From JAITMY01 sp031549685 (GTDB lineage Bacteria > Bacteroidota > Bacteroidia > Bacteroidales > UBA932): 64,000 bases of DNA. The first letter of the stretch is position 1; each line of letters begins with the position of its first letter. The translations under genes were made by a program, and so were the position numbers. The notes under the pieces are model-generated. The model did not search any database, was not told where the DNA came from, and saw only the letters and a program-made list of their open reading frames with translations. Positions 1-9,266 of this stretch are shown in pieces. The stretch is taken from NCBI GenBank assembly GCA_031549685.1, contig JAVBPG010000008.1:34263-98262 (forward strand), given 5' to 3'.

Positions 1-1952
1 AAGCTGTAGCTATTGTAGTTAGATGAGGTGGCGTACATTTCATCAACGTACTCCTTAATCGCTGTCCAAGTGTTGCCATCGGCGGATTGCTCCACCAAAA
101 ATCTGTGAGGTTTGCCGCTGCTGCCGCTGCGTGCCTTAAAGGTTACTTTTTCGGCGGCCTTGTCAAAGCGCAGCATGAGCATGTCGCCGGTAGTGTTGAA
201 TCGGGCAGGGTAGCGACCGCTGGTGCCATCTTCGCCATCATCGCCCAAGCCATCGGCAAGCCATCCGTTGGCAGTAATATTTTGCCACGATTTGGTAGCC
301 GAGCCTTTGTACGAAACCGGAAGCGTGGCCGTGCCGTAATCGCTTACAATAACCCGCCAACGTTTTTGATTTACGCCATTTTCAGCAGTTACGGTATAGG
401 TTATAACGCTTGCAAAATTGTAGGATTGCGTGGTGTCGGAGATTGTTGCGTTAGGCGAAATGGTAATTTTTGGCTTGCGTGGTAGGTCTGACAAATCGTT
501 CATGCGCACGCGAATGGTCGTGTCGGAGTTATTGATAGCTACTATGCCGTCGGTAAAAATGAAGCTGGTAATGTCAGCCTTATCGTTGGGTAGCAAGGTT
601 ACCTTTACAAACCAATCGCGGGTGGTGCCATTTTCAGCCTCTACTACATATTTTTTTACCTGCGTAAAATCTACGGAATCCGTTGCCTGCGATGTTCCGC
701 TTTTTAGCCGAGCGTTTGCCGAAAGGCCGATGCTATCGGGTCTGATTTTGCTCAGGTTAGCACCAAACGGGACGCTGATGAAAACAGAGTCGTTGCGGAT
801 AGCGCTTGCCCCAACTTGGTCGGGAATGCGGAACGCGGTAATCGCGTTTTCGCTGCTCAGGCTGCTTGCGCTTTTGGTGGTAAATGAGAGTGTGATGGGC
901 GACGCATAAGCGTTGCCTGCTATATCGCTCACTGCGTTTGCGGGCAGCGTAAATGTGTAGGTGCTGCTGGCTTGCAAAAAGTTTTCGGTAACGGGAATGC
1001 TAATGCTGTTGCCGCTTGCGATAAAATTGTTGGCGGTTACTACATCGCTGCTTCCGCCATTGCTCAGCGTTGACGAAATGCCCGTTGCTACTTTTACGGC
1101 CTCGTTGAACGTGAGCGTAATGTGCGGGGTATTGAGGGCTACCTCGGTGGCGTTGTTGGCAGGCAGCGTTGATGAGAGTGTAGGTGCAGTGGCATCGGCC
1201 CAAGCCAGCGCTTCGTCCCAAGTGGTGGCAATGCGCATTCCGCCGATTTTGATAGCCGGATTGTATTTTACAATCTTAAGTGAAAAAGATTTGATGGCTC
1301 CATCGCTACCATCGCCTGCTCGAAGGACAGGAGAGCCTTCTTCCGAGCCAATAGTAGGATTGATGTAAAGAAACGAAGAGTCATTGGCGTTACTTGTATT
1401 TCCATCTAACCTGTATTTGAGTATAAGCAAAGTTGTTTGCCCTACGCTAAGGTCGTTGCTATCCCATTGTGCACCCGTGTTGCCGCTTGTTTTTGATAGC
1501 CCCATTCGATATTTTCCAGCCGTAGATGCTTTTACAAAAACAGCGCCTTTCCGCCCTGTTCCCAGATTGCCCGAATCAAATGTGCCAAAGTAATCACCGC
1601 TGCCGATGGCTTCGCTTACGTTGATGAGCATGGCAATGTAAATGCTGCCTGTAGTAATGTTTGATGTGAATGGATAGTTGGCATAATCGGCGGAAGTATT
1701 TTTGCTATCGCCTTTTATGAGGGAAACAGTTTTCCCTTTTCCAGAACTTCCGTAACCTGCGTAGCTAAGCTGGTCGGAAGCGATAGTAATACCTCCGGCG
1801 GTACTTACGGTGGTTGTCCACCTCCCGTGCAGGTTAGCTCGTACGCCCAGCGTATCGCCGACCGTATAGCTGAAGTTCTCCTCCAGCAGCAACGTTGCAT
1901 GCACCGCGAACGCTGCAAAAATTAAGAAGAATGTGGTAAATATTTTTTTCAT
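1..1952 (-). CDS. Partial multidomain exported surface protein (C-terminus beyond left edge)
   Basis: An open frame of 650 codons begins with an ATG whose complement is at 1950-1952 and continues off the left edge. Residues 1-19 form a signal peptide starting MKKIFTTFF. The mature N-terminus (about 20-240) resembles the lectin-like modules of the 2156-residue protein at 17267-23737, with an ENFSYTVGDTLG-like opening and a conserved SIYIAMLINV strand. It is followed by an SbsA-type Ig-like domain (motif TFNEAVKV), Ig-like segments containing VTYTVTAENG-type strands, and a second beta-sandwich that is cut by the edge. It starts 12 bp after the PL6 stop, so it is probably the last visible gene of the PUL operon. 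A T9SS sorting domain or a catalytic domain may lie outside the window. No enzyme motif is visible, so its function is inferred only as surface carbohydrate binding. Confidence 0.8.
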   Translation of the reverse strand, partial: MKKIFTTFFLIFAAFAVHATLLLEENFSYTVGDTLGVRANLHGRWTTTVSTAGGITIASDQLSYAGYGSSGKGKTVSLIKGDSKNTSADYANYPFTSNITTGSIYIAMLINVSEAIGSGDYFGTFDSGNLGTGRKGAVFVKASTAGKYRMGLSKTSGNTGAQWDSNDLSVGQTTLLILKYRLDGNTSNANDSSFLYINPTIGSEEGSPVLRAGDGSDGAIKSFSLKIVKYNPAIKIGGMRIATTWDEALAWADATAPTLSSTLPANNATEVALNTPHITLTFNEAVKVATGISSTLSNGGSSDVVTANNFIASGNSISIPVTENFLQASSTYTFTLPANAVSDIAGNAYASPITLSFTTKSASSLSSENAITAFRIPDQVGASAIRNDSVFISVPFGANLSKIRPDSIGLSANARLKSGTSQATDSVDFTQVKKYVVEAENGTTRDWFVKVTLLPNDKADITSFIFTDGIVAINNSDTTIRVRMNDLSDLPRKPKITISPNATISDTTQSYNFASVITYTVTAENGVNQKRWRVIVSDYGTATLPVSYKGSATKSWQNITANGWLADGLGDDGEDGTSGRYPARFNTTGDMLMLRFDKAAEKVTFKARSGSSGKPHRFLVEQSADGNTWTAIKEYVDEMYATSSNYNSYS

Positions 1953-1964
1953 TTTCCTAATTTT

Positions 1965-3485
1965 TTACTGAATTCCTTGAATAGTGTAAGTGTAGCTTGT
2001 TCCGATGCCGTTGTGCAAATCGCTTAGCTTAGGTGTACCAAACGGTTTTGTGAGGTTGTCGATTTGAAACGCGCCTATATCCTTTCCATTCTCTCGGTTT
2101 GTTCCTGTAATATCCTTTATAACAAATGAATATGAACCTATCCCAACAAGTGGCGGTACGCAGTCATCAAGTACCTTTATGCCGTTTACCGTTTGCAAAT
2201 CCATCGCAATTTCGTAAAAACCGGTTTCGCTGAAGGTGCGATTTTTGGTTACAATGGCGTTGTTTACAAACGAAATTCCTGACATCTTTGGTGTGTCGCC
2301 GCTGCCCGTGCAGAAGGTTTGGTAAACATCGGTGCGAGTGTTGTCGTAAAAAATGTTGTTGGCCAGCGTGGTGTTTTTGGGCCAGGTAGATTGTGGTTCG
2401 CTGCCCGTGAGCCCAAACAAAATATTTTTGCAGTTGATAAATGTGTTGTAGCAAAATTGAACTCCGTCTACCGCCTCGTATCCGCTGTTGCTGGCGTTAA
2501 CGGCGCCGCGCATAAAGGATAAGGCAGAATTATATTTCTCGCCCTCTAAATCCTGAAAATAGTTGTTGTATATTTTATGCCCGCGATTTACCACGCGCAA
2601 ACCTCCTGCCGCTACACCCGCTTTGCCCATAAACACGTTGGTTTCAACGGTGGCGCTATCGCCATGGCGCAGGCAAAGCGTAGCCTCAATTTCCTGAAAC
2701 AAGTTGCGACGAATGATGTTGCTCCCCGATTTAATGGAGATACACTCCACCTCTCCGTTACACCTGTAAAAAATATTGTCCTCAATAATGGTGCGCGACG
2801 GGCTTTTTGATGTCCCCGAATAGCCCACGCGAACCGTTTCGGCCTCATTATCCACCGAGGCAACCGGACGGTACCCAAAGTAGTTGTGGTCAATTCTATG
2901 GTAGTTGTTCAAATGGTTTTCTTCGCCGCCGCCGTTGCCTGTTCCGTCGCCGCTTAGCTGCACGCAGAGCGTAACGCCTGCATCGGTGTTGCGGTTTACA
3001 AACAGGCAGTGGTCAACACGGTTGTACTGCCCGTAAAAAAAGAACCACTTTCCGGCGTTGCCCGTTGGGATGTCGGAACCATCGAACACGCAGTTGCTCA
3101 CACGCGAATGGTAGGCGGCCAGCGTGGCGCTCCCCGCCTTGCGGAATTCGCACAGCGTTGACGCGTTGGTAGGCTTAAACACGAATCCGTGTACCTCCAG
3201 GTACTGGCCGTATATGGCTAAAATAGTACCCGAGGCCGCATTTTTCAGAATGGCATTTCCGGGATTTTTGGCCATTAGCACTATGGGCTGTGTGGCTGTT
3301 CCTGTGCCGTTAAGGGCAAAGCTGCCGGCATACGTGCCATCGTTAACCCAAATGGTATCGCCGGCCGAGCGAGAGGCAAGGGCGCTTGTAAGTTGGGTTG
3401 CATTGCTTACCGTAACCGATGCTGCCTTGACGCACGGAGTAAGAGCAATAATCAGCGAGATGAGCGAGATTTTTTTGACGAGCAT
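1965..3485 (-). CDS. Polysaccharide lyase family 6 (alginate lyase / chondroitinase B-like)
   Basis: The product is 506 residues, a normal length for PL6. Residues 1-21 are a signal peptide, and there is no lipobox or T9SS sorting domain, so a periplasmic location is inferred. The rest is a right-handed parallel beta-helix with the PL6 hallmarks NRVDHCLF (about 155-162), HRIDHNYFGYR (about 196-206), E245/E247 and then K252 in ISIKS, and R273-H274 in LRHG. These match the calcium-ligand, Lys base and Arg/His positions described for Pedobacter chondroitinase B (K250, R271, H272, from memory). PL6 enzymes cleave alginate or dermatan sulfate by beta-elimination, and the sequence alone does not decide which. 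It is the second PL6 of this locus, and a dispersed palindrome (3499-3577) separates it from the preceding esterase gene. Confidence 0.9.
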   Translation of the reverse strand: MLVKKISLISLIIALTPCVKAASVTVSNATQLTSALASRSAGDTIWVNDGTYAGSFALNGTGTATQPIVLMAKNPGNAILKNAASGTILAIYGQYLEVHGFVFKPTNASTLCEFRKAGSATLAAYHSRVSNCVFDGSDIPTGNAGKWFFFYGQYNRVDHCLFVNRNTDAGVTLCVQLSGDGTGNGGGEENHLNNYHRIDHNYFGYRPVASVDNEAETVRVGYSGTSKSPSRTIIEDNIFYRCNGEVECISIKSGSNIIRRNLFQEIEATLCLRHGDSATVETNVFMGKAGVAAGGLRVVNRGHKIYNNYFQDLEGEKYNSALSFMRGAVNASNSGYEAVDGVQFCYNTFINCKNILFGLTGSEPQSTWPKNTTLANNIFYDNTRTDVYQTFCTGSGDTPKMSGISFVNNAIVTKNRTFSETGFYEIAMDLQTVNGIKVLDDCVPPLVGIGSYSFVIKDITGTNRENGKDIGAFQIDNLTKPFGTPKLSDLHNGIGTSYTYTIQGIQ

Positions 3486-3498
3486 TTTTGCTTTAGAT

Positions 3499-3577
3499 TG
3501 TCATTGCGGGCTCGACCCACAATCTGTTGAAAAAAAGTGTTTTGCGAGGAGATCCCGTGTCGAGCACGGGATGACAG
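3499..3577. repeat. Dispersed REP-like palindromic element, copy 1
   Basis: The unit starts with TTGTCATTGCGGGCTCGACC and ends with GGGATGACAG. It contains two imperfect hairpins (CGGGCTCGACCCAC-type and ATCCCGTGTCGAGCACGGGAT) bounded by inverted GTCAT/ATGAC ends. It fills most of the gap between two PUL genes. Related copies lie at 9147-9207, 32675-32703, 58892-58970 and 59542-59617. Confidence 0.75.
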
Positions 3578-3587
3578 TATTGTTGTT

Positions 3588-6500
3588 TTACTTGCTTACG
3601 GTAACTTTTTGCGTAAGCGTGGCTCCGCTTTCGGTGTAGATTTTTACAAGGTAATTTCCGTTTGGCAAATTGCTAACGCTGATGTTTTCTCCGCTTTCCT
3701 GCTTCAGCAGCAGGCCGCTCATGCTGTACAGCTCAAGCTTGGTAATGTCCTGCGGCAGGCTGACGCGCAGTACGTCCCTTACGGGGTTGGGGTAAATGCG
3801 CAGCTGCTTGTACAGCTCCTCCTCCACGCTTGTGGGGTCGGATTTTTTGTTGACAATAATGATGTACGTTTTTTGCGTTATGCCATCCTCGGCGGTAACG
3901 GTGTAGCTAACGGGCGAAGTAAAATCTTGCGCCACGCCGCTGGCAGGCGATACGGTAGCTTTATCCGAAATTAAAATGGTGGGCGCAAGAGAGCTGAGGT
4001 TGGTGCTTGCGGGTAAGTTTTTAATCCAAATGCTGTCGTTCTTAATCACGCCGTTGTTGCTCCCTATTTTGAGGGAGCGAATGCTGCACTCGCTGCTTTT
4101 TTCCACGGGTGTTCCCCCCTCGTTGAGGTTAAGGGTGTCACGCCCAATAGCCAGCTTGTCGAATGTGAGCGCGGCAATGCCCGCACTGTTTTTTAACCAC
4201 GGGCCAACGTAGAGCGTATCCTTGCTACCGGCCGCTTGCCTTACGTAGGCATCGGGGCCGTAGGTTAGCTTGCTTGCGCTGATGCTGCTTGCACCGTAAA
4301 GTACAATGGTGCTGCTATCGTGCGCATACAGCTCGACTTTCGACAGCGGAATTTGAGCATTGCTTTCGTTGTAAAAATAGTCCTTCAACTCGCGACCCCA
4401 CTCGGCCTTCGGTAGCGCAATTTTTTGGTTAAACTTTACAGCAATGGTATTGCTGCTTTTGTTTACAAAGAACACTTTTTGCACGTTGGGCGGATTAATC
4501 AGATCTTTTTGCACGCTGTAAAAATCGCGTGCAACCAGGTTGTAGTAACGGGTATAAAGCAGCTCGTAGCCTTCGGGGGTGTAGTGGCAGCTATCGTAAC
4601 GAATGGGAATGCCCACGTGGCTCATTACCTCTACATCGCTGTACGTGTCCTGTAGCTTGCGCTGCACCTCGCGCATTTCGGAGCCGTAGGTTCCGGTGCC
4701 GCATCCTGTGTTGAGCTGCCCTACGTATATTTTTTGCAGCGCGGGGTAGTCGTTTTTCCAGGCGCTGCGCAGGGTGGCGAATTTGCCTGCATACGAAGTG
4801 TAGGTGCCGTTTTGGTTGGCCTCGCCCTGCACCCAGATAATGGCGCGTATGTGGTTTTGTACACCGGCTTTTTTGGCGCGGTACAGGCCGCGTCCGTATA
4901 TGCTGCCAAGGTCGTAGTGGTCGGATTCGGAGGGCAGGTTTTCTTCGATGGAGGTGCCGCCAACGGCGATGTTCAAAATGAGCGAAGGCCTTTTGTGATT
5001 TCTCAGTATGTTTCGGGCCAATACGTTGCCCGAGTAGCCCACGTAGTGCTCCACGTTGTACGACGATCCTTTGGAGTTGGCCTTGCCCCAGGTGGCAGCA
5101 TTGGCATCGTAGGTGCCATCCTTATACATGCGGCCAAAGGCGCGGAAAAAGTCGTTGAGGCTATCGCTTGGAGTGCTTGTCCCCGACGAAACTGCGTTGC
5201 TTTGCCCCGAAATAATGTAAATATCGCCGGCCACCACGTTGCTTGCAAGCAGCTCCTCGCTCGACATGAGGTTCGTTTTGTACTTGAAGTCAAAGTTGCT
5301 GAGCTCGGCGGGAATTTTTATGTGTAAATCAAATAGGCCAACGTTGTTTTCGAAAGTAATATTTTGACTTACGGTTTTGTAAAGGTTTCCGCCTTTGTAG
5401 GCCGAAAGGGTAAGCGTGGTAATCGCCGCAGTGTTGGCGCTGCCGGCAAGCCGTACCGTACCGCTGTCGGGCAGGGCGGGGTAGAGCTGCATATTCAGCG
5501 GTTTTTCGGTAATGGTTAGCGGCTCAAAGTTGTCCCATCGTATGTTGTCGATGCTGATGGCTGCGGCCGATTTGTTTACCATCTTCAGCGTTGAGCCCGC
5601 GCCTGCGTTTACGCTCATGTCGGGCGATGTTGCCTCGGTACCCGCTTTTACCTCGGCTACTTTTGCATTGTTTACCTGAATTTCGATATTGGCTGTGGCC
5701 GCGCTTTGGTAGTCAAATCGCAAAAGCGAAACGCCGTTGGGTATGCTGGTGTACAGCGTGCCGTTGGATTCGAGCGTAGCGGCTTTGCCCTCCATGGTGG
5801 CTGCTTTTGCCAGGGTGTAATTCCATGTAATACCGCCGTTGGCAAACGATCCGCTGCCCGCGCTTGCGCTAAGGTTCGAGGCTGAAAAATTTTCGATGTG
5901 TGAATAGCTGTGCCGCACCACAAAATAGCTTGCGCTGCTGGTGTCGCTCACGTAGTGGTTGTCAAACGCTGCTACTTTATAAAAAATGCTGTCGCCTTCG
6001 CTTGCCTGAATATCGCTGCTTTGGTAGGTGTTGCCTGAGATTTTCGACATGCTTAAAGCGTTAACCACTCTGCTGGCGCTTTTCCCCCACAGCACTTTTG
6101 CAAATGCCACCGAGTCGTCGCTGTCGGTAATATCGGCCACAACGCGCGTGCTGCTGCCCGCGTCGGGGTAGTGCGGAGTGGTTCTAACGTTGGCAACGCT
6201 GGGCTTGTTGCTTCCCACAAATGAGGTTAGCGACAGGTCGTCGAAGTAGAGCGTGCCCGCCCCGATTTGGCAGCTGTACGTGGTAATGCGCAGCTGCAAG
6301 GCCGGCGAGAGGTCGTTAACCACCACCACATATTCCGTCCAAGTGTTGCCTTGGGGTTGCGGAAAATCGGCGAGTAGCGTACTTGTGCTGCCCACCATTT
6401 TTTCCACTTTAAAGCTAACTCCTGTAACGCCCGACGAGCCTCGAACCCAAAAACGAAGCACGCCTGCGGTACGAACTACAGGAGTTGTTATAGATTTTCC

Positions 6501-7457
6501 TTCGCAGCGGTCGGTTGCCTCGGTAATGTTGAATGCAAACGACCTGTCGCCGTTGTAAAGACCGTGATTTACGCTGGTAGATGTGCCTCCGGTGGTTACC
6601 ATGCCGGAGGTAAGCGTGGCGGCGCAACCTTCACGAAAATGGTACTCGGGCAACTCAACCGTTTGAAAGCCGTACAGCACTTCATACTCCCTGGAGCTGC
6701 CATTGCGGGCAATGGAGCTGTAAATATGCGGACAGGCATCGTTACCCTTGTTCCACAGCAGCGCCACGCTGCTGCCCTTGGTTTCGGTGGTGGGAGTGAG
6801 CGTTTTTAAGCTTGTTCCGGTGGGCACAACTACGTTAATTGTTCCGGCTACAGTATCAATTATTGAAGCGCCGATTTGCCCGGGGACCTCAAATTTGGTA
6901 ATGCCCGTGCAGGTTTGGCAGCCCGCCGAAGCTCCGGAATTTTTCGTGAGAGAAATATCGTCCAGCAGCATAAACGCACCGCTGGTTTTACCTGCCGAAA
7001 AGGTAGCGTAAATCAAAATTTTGAGGCTTGACGAGCTGTTAATATCGCAGGAAAATTCGCTCCATCCGGTGCTTTTGTGCGGAATATCACCGTCTAAAAT
7101 TGTTTTTACTATGGTGGTGTCGGAGCCAATAATGGTACAAACATGCAAGTCGCAATACACGGTATTGGCGTTGCGGGTTAGCCAGAATTTGAGCGTTCCG
7201 GCGTTTGATACGCTTTGCGTTACAAGTGCTCTTTGTAGCCCCGTGTCGGGGTCGGTAGAGGTGCTCGACGGTAGCCCGAACTTAACGGCGTAGGCTCCGC
7301 TAAAAGTTCCGTGATTTAAGCTGTTTGAGGATTGGGAATTTTTTATCCACCCCGAAGGAGCCCCGCTGGTAGCAAACCCCTCCTGAAACCAATACTCCTG
7401 AGCCTTTGCGGCCAAAGATGTAACTACCAAAATCGCTATCAAAAATATTTTTTTCAT
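3588..7457 (-). CDS. Large T9SS-secreted SASA-family acetylesterase
   Basis: The product is 1289 residues. The ATG at 7457 (MKKIFLIAILVVTSLAAKAQ) is preferred over the in-frame GTG two codons earlier, because it gives a clean signal peptide. Domains in rough order are: a lectin-like sandwich (21-185), an Ig-like module (185-270), a second lectin-like sandwich (275-415), more beta-sandwich segments (415-740), a SGNH/SASA esterase core (about 742-985), a beta domain, another Ig-like module (about 1130-1215) and a type A T9SS sorting domain (about 1220-1289, motif RIYPNPVRDVLRV). The esterase core shows the nucleophile S753 in ISGQSN, the WVQGEAN block, and D955/H958 in DSCHYTPEGY. The family removes O-acetyl groups from sialic acids or other glycans. 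Beside PL6 lyases it probably deacetylates the polymer outside the cell; the substrate is inferred. Confidence 0.85.
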   Translation of the reverse strand: MKKIFLIAILVVTSLAAKAQEYWFQEGFATSGAPSGWIKNSQSSNSLNHGTFSGAYAVKFGLPSSTSTDPDTGLQRALVTQSVSNAGTLKFWLTRNANTVYCDLHVCTIIGSDTTIVKTILDGDIPHKSTGWSEFSCDINSSSSLKILIYATFSAGKTSGAFMLLDDISLTKNSGASAGCQTCTGITKFEVPGQIGASIIDTVAGTINVVVPTGTSLKTLTPTTETKGSSVALLWNKGNDACPHIYSSIARNGSSREYEVLYGFQTVELPEYHFREGCAATLTSGMVTTGGTSTSVNHGLYNGDRSFAFNITEATDRCEGKSITTPVVRTAGVLRFWVRGSSGVTGVSFKVEKMVGSTSTLLADFPQPQGNTWTEYVVVVNDLSPALQLRITTYSCQIGAGTLYFDDLSLTSFVGSNKPSVANVRTTPHYPDAGSSTRVVADITDSDDSVAFAKVLWGKSASRVVNALSMSKISGNTYQSSDIQASEGDSIFYKVAAFDNHYVSDTSSASYFVVRHSYSHIENFSASNLSASAGSGSFANGGITWNYTLAKAATMEGKAATLESNGTLYTSIPNGVSLLRFDYQSAATANIEIQVNNAKVAEVKAGTEATSPDMSVNAGAGSTLKMVNKSAAAISIDNIRWDNFEPLTITEKPLNMQLYPALPDSGTVRLAGSANTAAITTLTLSAYKGGNLYKTVSQNITFENNVGLFDLHIKIPAELSNFDFKYKTNLMSSEELLASNVVAGDIYIISGQSNAVSSGTSTPSDSLNDFFRAFGRMYKDGTYDANAATWGKANSKGSSYNVEHYVGYSGNVLARNILRNHKRPSLILNIAVGGTSIEENLPSESDHYDLGSIYGRGLYRAKKAGVQNHIRAIIWVQGEANQNGTYTSYAGKFATLRSAWKNDYPALQKIYVGQLNTGCGTGTYGSEMREVQRKLQDTYSDVEVMSHVGIPIRYDSCHYTPEGYELLYTRYYNLVARDFYSVQKDLINPPNVQKVFFVNKSSNTIAVKFNQKIALPKAEWGRELKDYFYNESNAQIPLSKVELYAHDSSTIVLYGASSISASKLTYGPDAYVRQAAGSKDTLYVGPWLKNSAGIAALTFDKLAIGRDTLNLNEGGTPVEKSSECSIRSLKIGSNNGVIKNDSIWIKNLPASTNLSSLAPTILISDKATVSPASGVAQDFTSPVSYTVTAEDGITQKTYIIIVNKKSDPTSVEEELYKQLRIYPNPVRDVLRVSLPQDITKLELYSMSGLLLKQESGENISVSNLPNGNYLVKIYTESGATLTQKVTVSK

Positions 7458-7550
7458 GCTCACAAAATAATCGTTGAACTGCTTGCGTTTGTGAGGATAT
7501 TGTCCATTCTCAGCAACGCCCTAACTTTAATTTTAAACCTTTAAATAGGC

Positions 7551-9116
7551 TTACGGTTTTGGGTAGCTGTACCAGCTTACTCCGCACTCGCTAACCTTAG
7601 CTGCGCTGTAATTTTTTGCAATATTTTCGTAGTTTACGGCGCCAACATCGTTGCCGTTGAGTCGCGCGGAGTTGGTAGCATCGGTGGTAACGTAGCTAAA
7701 GCTGCCCACGCTGTACAGCGCCGGAATGCAGTAGGCTGCTGTTCCTGCATCGAGCTTATACAGGCCGTTGGTTTGCGTCATGCGAATGTCCTTTTTTACA
7801 ATTCCACCGTAGCTCCACGAGGTTGATAGGTTGGCAACATTATTGCTAAACGCAACGCCCGAAATGTCGGCGCCACTTGCCTTAATTGGAGCGTTGGGCA
7901 TGTTGTAAAAAATGTTGTTGCTTACCTTAATATTTTGCGGAGCAAGCGTGCCGGTAACGCTGGTGCCGGCCTTGCCCGGGCAGGTGCTGCCCGATGAGTA
8001 CGAAAAGGTTGACGCAGTGCCCAACTCAACGCTGGCGCAATTTATGAAGGTGTTGAAGGCTATGTCCACATCTTTGGCGCGAACGTAGGCGTTGAGCGGC
8101 TCGCACTCAAGGTCGGTTTGCGCGGTGGGTGTTTCAAACACGCCGTTTTGTATGCATAACGCCGAGCGGGTGCCTGTTCCCTTAAGCCCTTCGAAGTAGT
8201 TGTTGTAAATTTTGTGGCCATGGTTGATAACGCGCACGCCGCCGGTATTACTTTGCCCATCGCCAAGAAAAACGTTGCTTTCAATGATGTTACGGTGGCC
8301 GTGGCGGCACACCACCATGCCCTTGCACTTGCGAAAAGTGTTGCGGCGCACAATGTTGTCGCAGGATTTGAGCGATATGATTTCTATTTCGCCATCGAAG
8401 TTGTAAAAGTAGTTGTCCTCAATAATGGTGCCGCTTGAGCTTTGCGAGGTTTTGGAGTCGCCTGGACGAATGCACTCGCCGCCGTTGCCTGCGGGCAGCA
8501 CCTCGCGGTACCCAAAAAAGTTGTGGTCGATACGGTGCGCGTTGCTGTGCGAAGCGGAGTTGGATAAATCCACCATCATAAGCACTCCGGCACGATCCTT
8601 GTTGGCAAAGTAGCAGTGGTCAACGCGGTTGTTTTTTCCGTACAGCATTACCCAGCGCTCGCTATCGTCCGAGTCGTTTTTGTTGCGCGAAGTGTTGTTG
8701 CAACCGTCCACTACGCAATTTGTTAATCTGCAGTTGTTGGCAAATACGCTGCTGCTTTCGCGGAAAAGAATCAAATCGCCGGAGGCCGGTTTGCCGTTGC
8801 GGAAGCATAGCCCATTAACCTCCACGTAGCTGCCGCCGATATTTACCTGAATATCACCTTCGCAAAACACGCTGCCCGAGTTACGAGCAATGAATACAAC
8901 GGGCTGTGCGGCCGTTCCCGTCGCCTTGAATAGCACCTGAAAATTGGTGTAGGTGCCGTTTTCAAAAAACACGGTATCTCCAGCCTTTAGCGATGCTGCC
9001 TTTAGCGCGTTTTTTAGATCGGTGGCGCTCATGGCGGCGCTTACCGAACTGTTGGCAGCAAAGGCAGAGTTGCTGTAGGCGAGCAGGAGTAAAAATGTAT
9101 AGTGAAAAAATTTCAT
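7551..9116 (-). CDS. Polysaccharide lyase family 6 (alginate lyase / chondroitinase B-like)
   Basis: The product is 521 residues with a signal peptide (1-20, ending SNSAFA) and no lipobox or sorting domain, so it is probably periplasmic. The parallel beta-helix carries NRVDHCYF (about 163-170), HRIDHNFFGYRE, an NGGECIRPG block, E243/E245 with K250 in EIISLKS, and R271-H272 in CRHGHRN. These residue numbers coincide with the calcium ligands and catalytic residues I recall for Pedobacter heparinus chondroitinase B, which supports an active lyase. It is similar to the other PL6 in this locus but clearly diverged, so the two may have different cleavage modes or preferences (inference). It lies between the two esterase genes; the gap to the upstream esterase holds two palindromic elements. 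Confidence 0.92.
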   Translation of the reverse strand: MKFFHYTFLLLLAYSNSAFAANSSVSAAMSATDLKNALKAASLKAGDTVFFENGTYTNFQVLFKATGTAAQPVVFIARNSGSVFCEGDIQVNIGGSYVEVNGLCFRNGKPASGDLILFRESSSVFANNCRLTNCVVDGCNNTSRNKNDSDDSERWVMLYGKNNRVDHCYFANKDRAGVLMMVDLSNSASHSNAHRIDHNFFGYREVLPAGNGGECIRPGDSKTSQSSSGTIIEDNYFYNFDGEIEIISLKSCDNIVRRNTFRKCKGMVVCRHGHRNIIESNVFLGDGQSNTGGVRVINHGHKIYNNYFEGLKGTGTRSALCIQNGVFETPTAQTDLECEPLNAYVRAKDVDIAFNTFINCASVELGTASTFSYSSGSTCPGKAGTSVTGTLAPQNIKVSNNIFYNMPNAPIKASGADISGVAFSNNVANLSTSWSYGGIVKKDIRMTQTNGLYKLDAGTAAYCIPALYSVGSFSYVTTDATNSARLNGNDVGAVNYENIAKNYSAAKVSECGVSWYSYPKP

Positions 9117-9146
9117 GTGCGAATGTTGATGTTGTTAATTCTTTTT

Positions 9147-9207
9147 GCCATTGCGGGCTTGACCCGCAATCCCATGAGATTGCTTCGTCGTTCCTCCTCG
9201 CAATGAC
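9147..9207. repeat. Dispersed REP-like palindromic element, copy 2
   Basis: The core GCGGGCTTGACCCGC is a near-perfect hairpin. The element opens with CCATTGCGGG and closes with CGCAATGACA, so its ends are inverted. It belongs to the same family as 3499-3577 and lies in the gap between the SASA esterase and PL6 genes. Confidence 0.8.
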
Positions 9208-9225
9208 AATGATGTTGAGAGTTGA

Positions 9226-9255
9226 CCCTAACAGGGTTTTGAGACCCTGTTAGGG
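9226..9255. repeat. Perfect 12-bp inverted repeat, possible transcript-end hairpin
   Basis: CCCTAACAGGGT (9226-9237) and ACCCTGTTAGGG (9244-9255) are exact reverse complements around a 6-nt loop. The hairpin lies 11 bp after the stop of the SASA esterase gene. There is no T-run on the minus strand after it, so RNA stabilisation or processing is as likely as termination. Confidence 0.75.
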
Positions 9256-9266
9256 TTGTATGTTGC

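Noticed and set aside
9226..9255. Perfect palindrome as an operator for the PUL regulator
   Set aside because: The sequence CCCTAACAGGGT has no TGGT-NN-ACCA core and lies right after a stop codon, not at a promoter.
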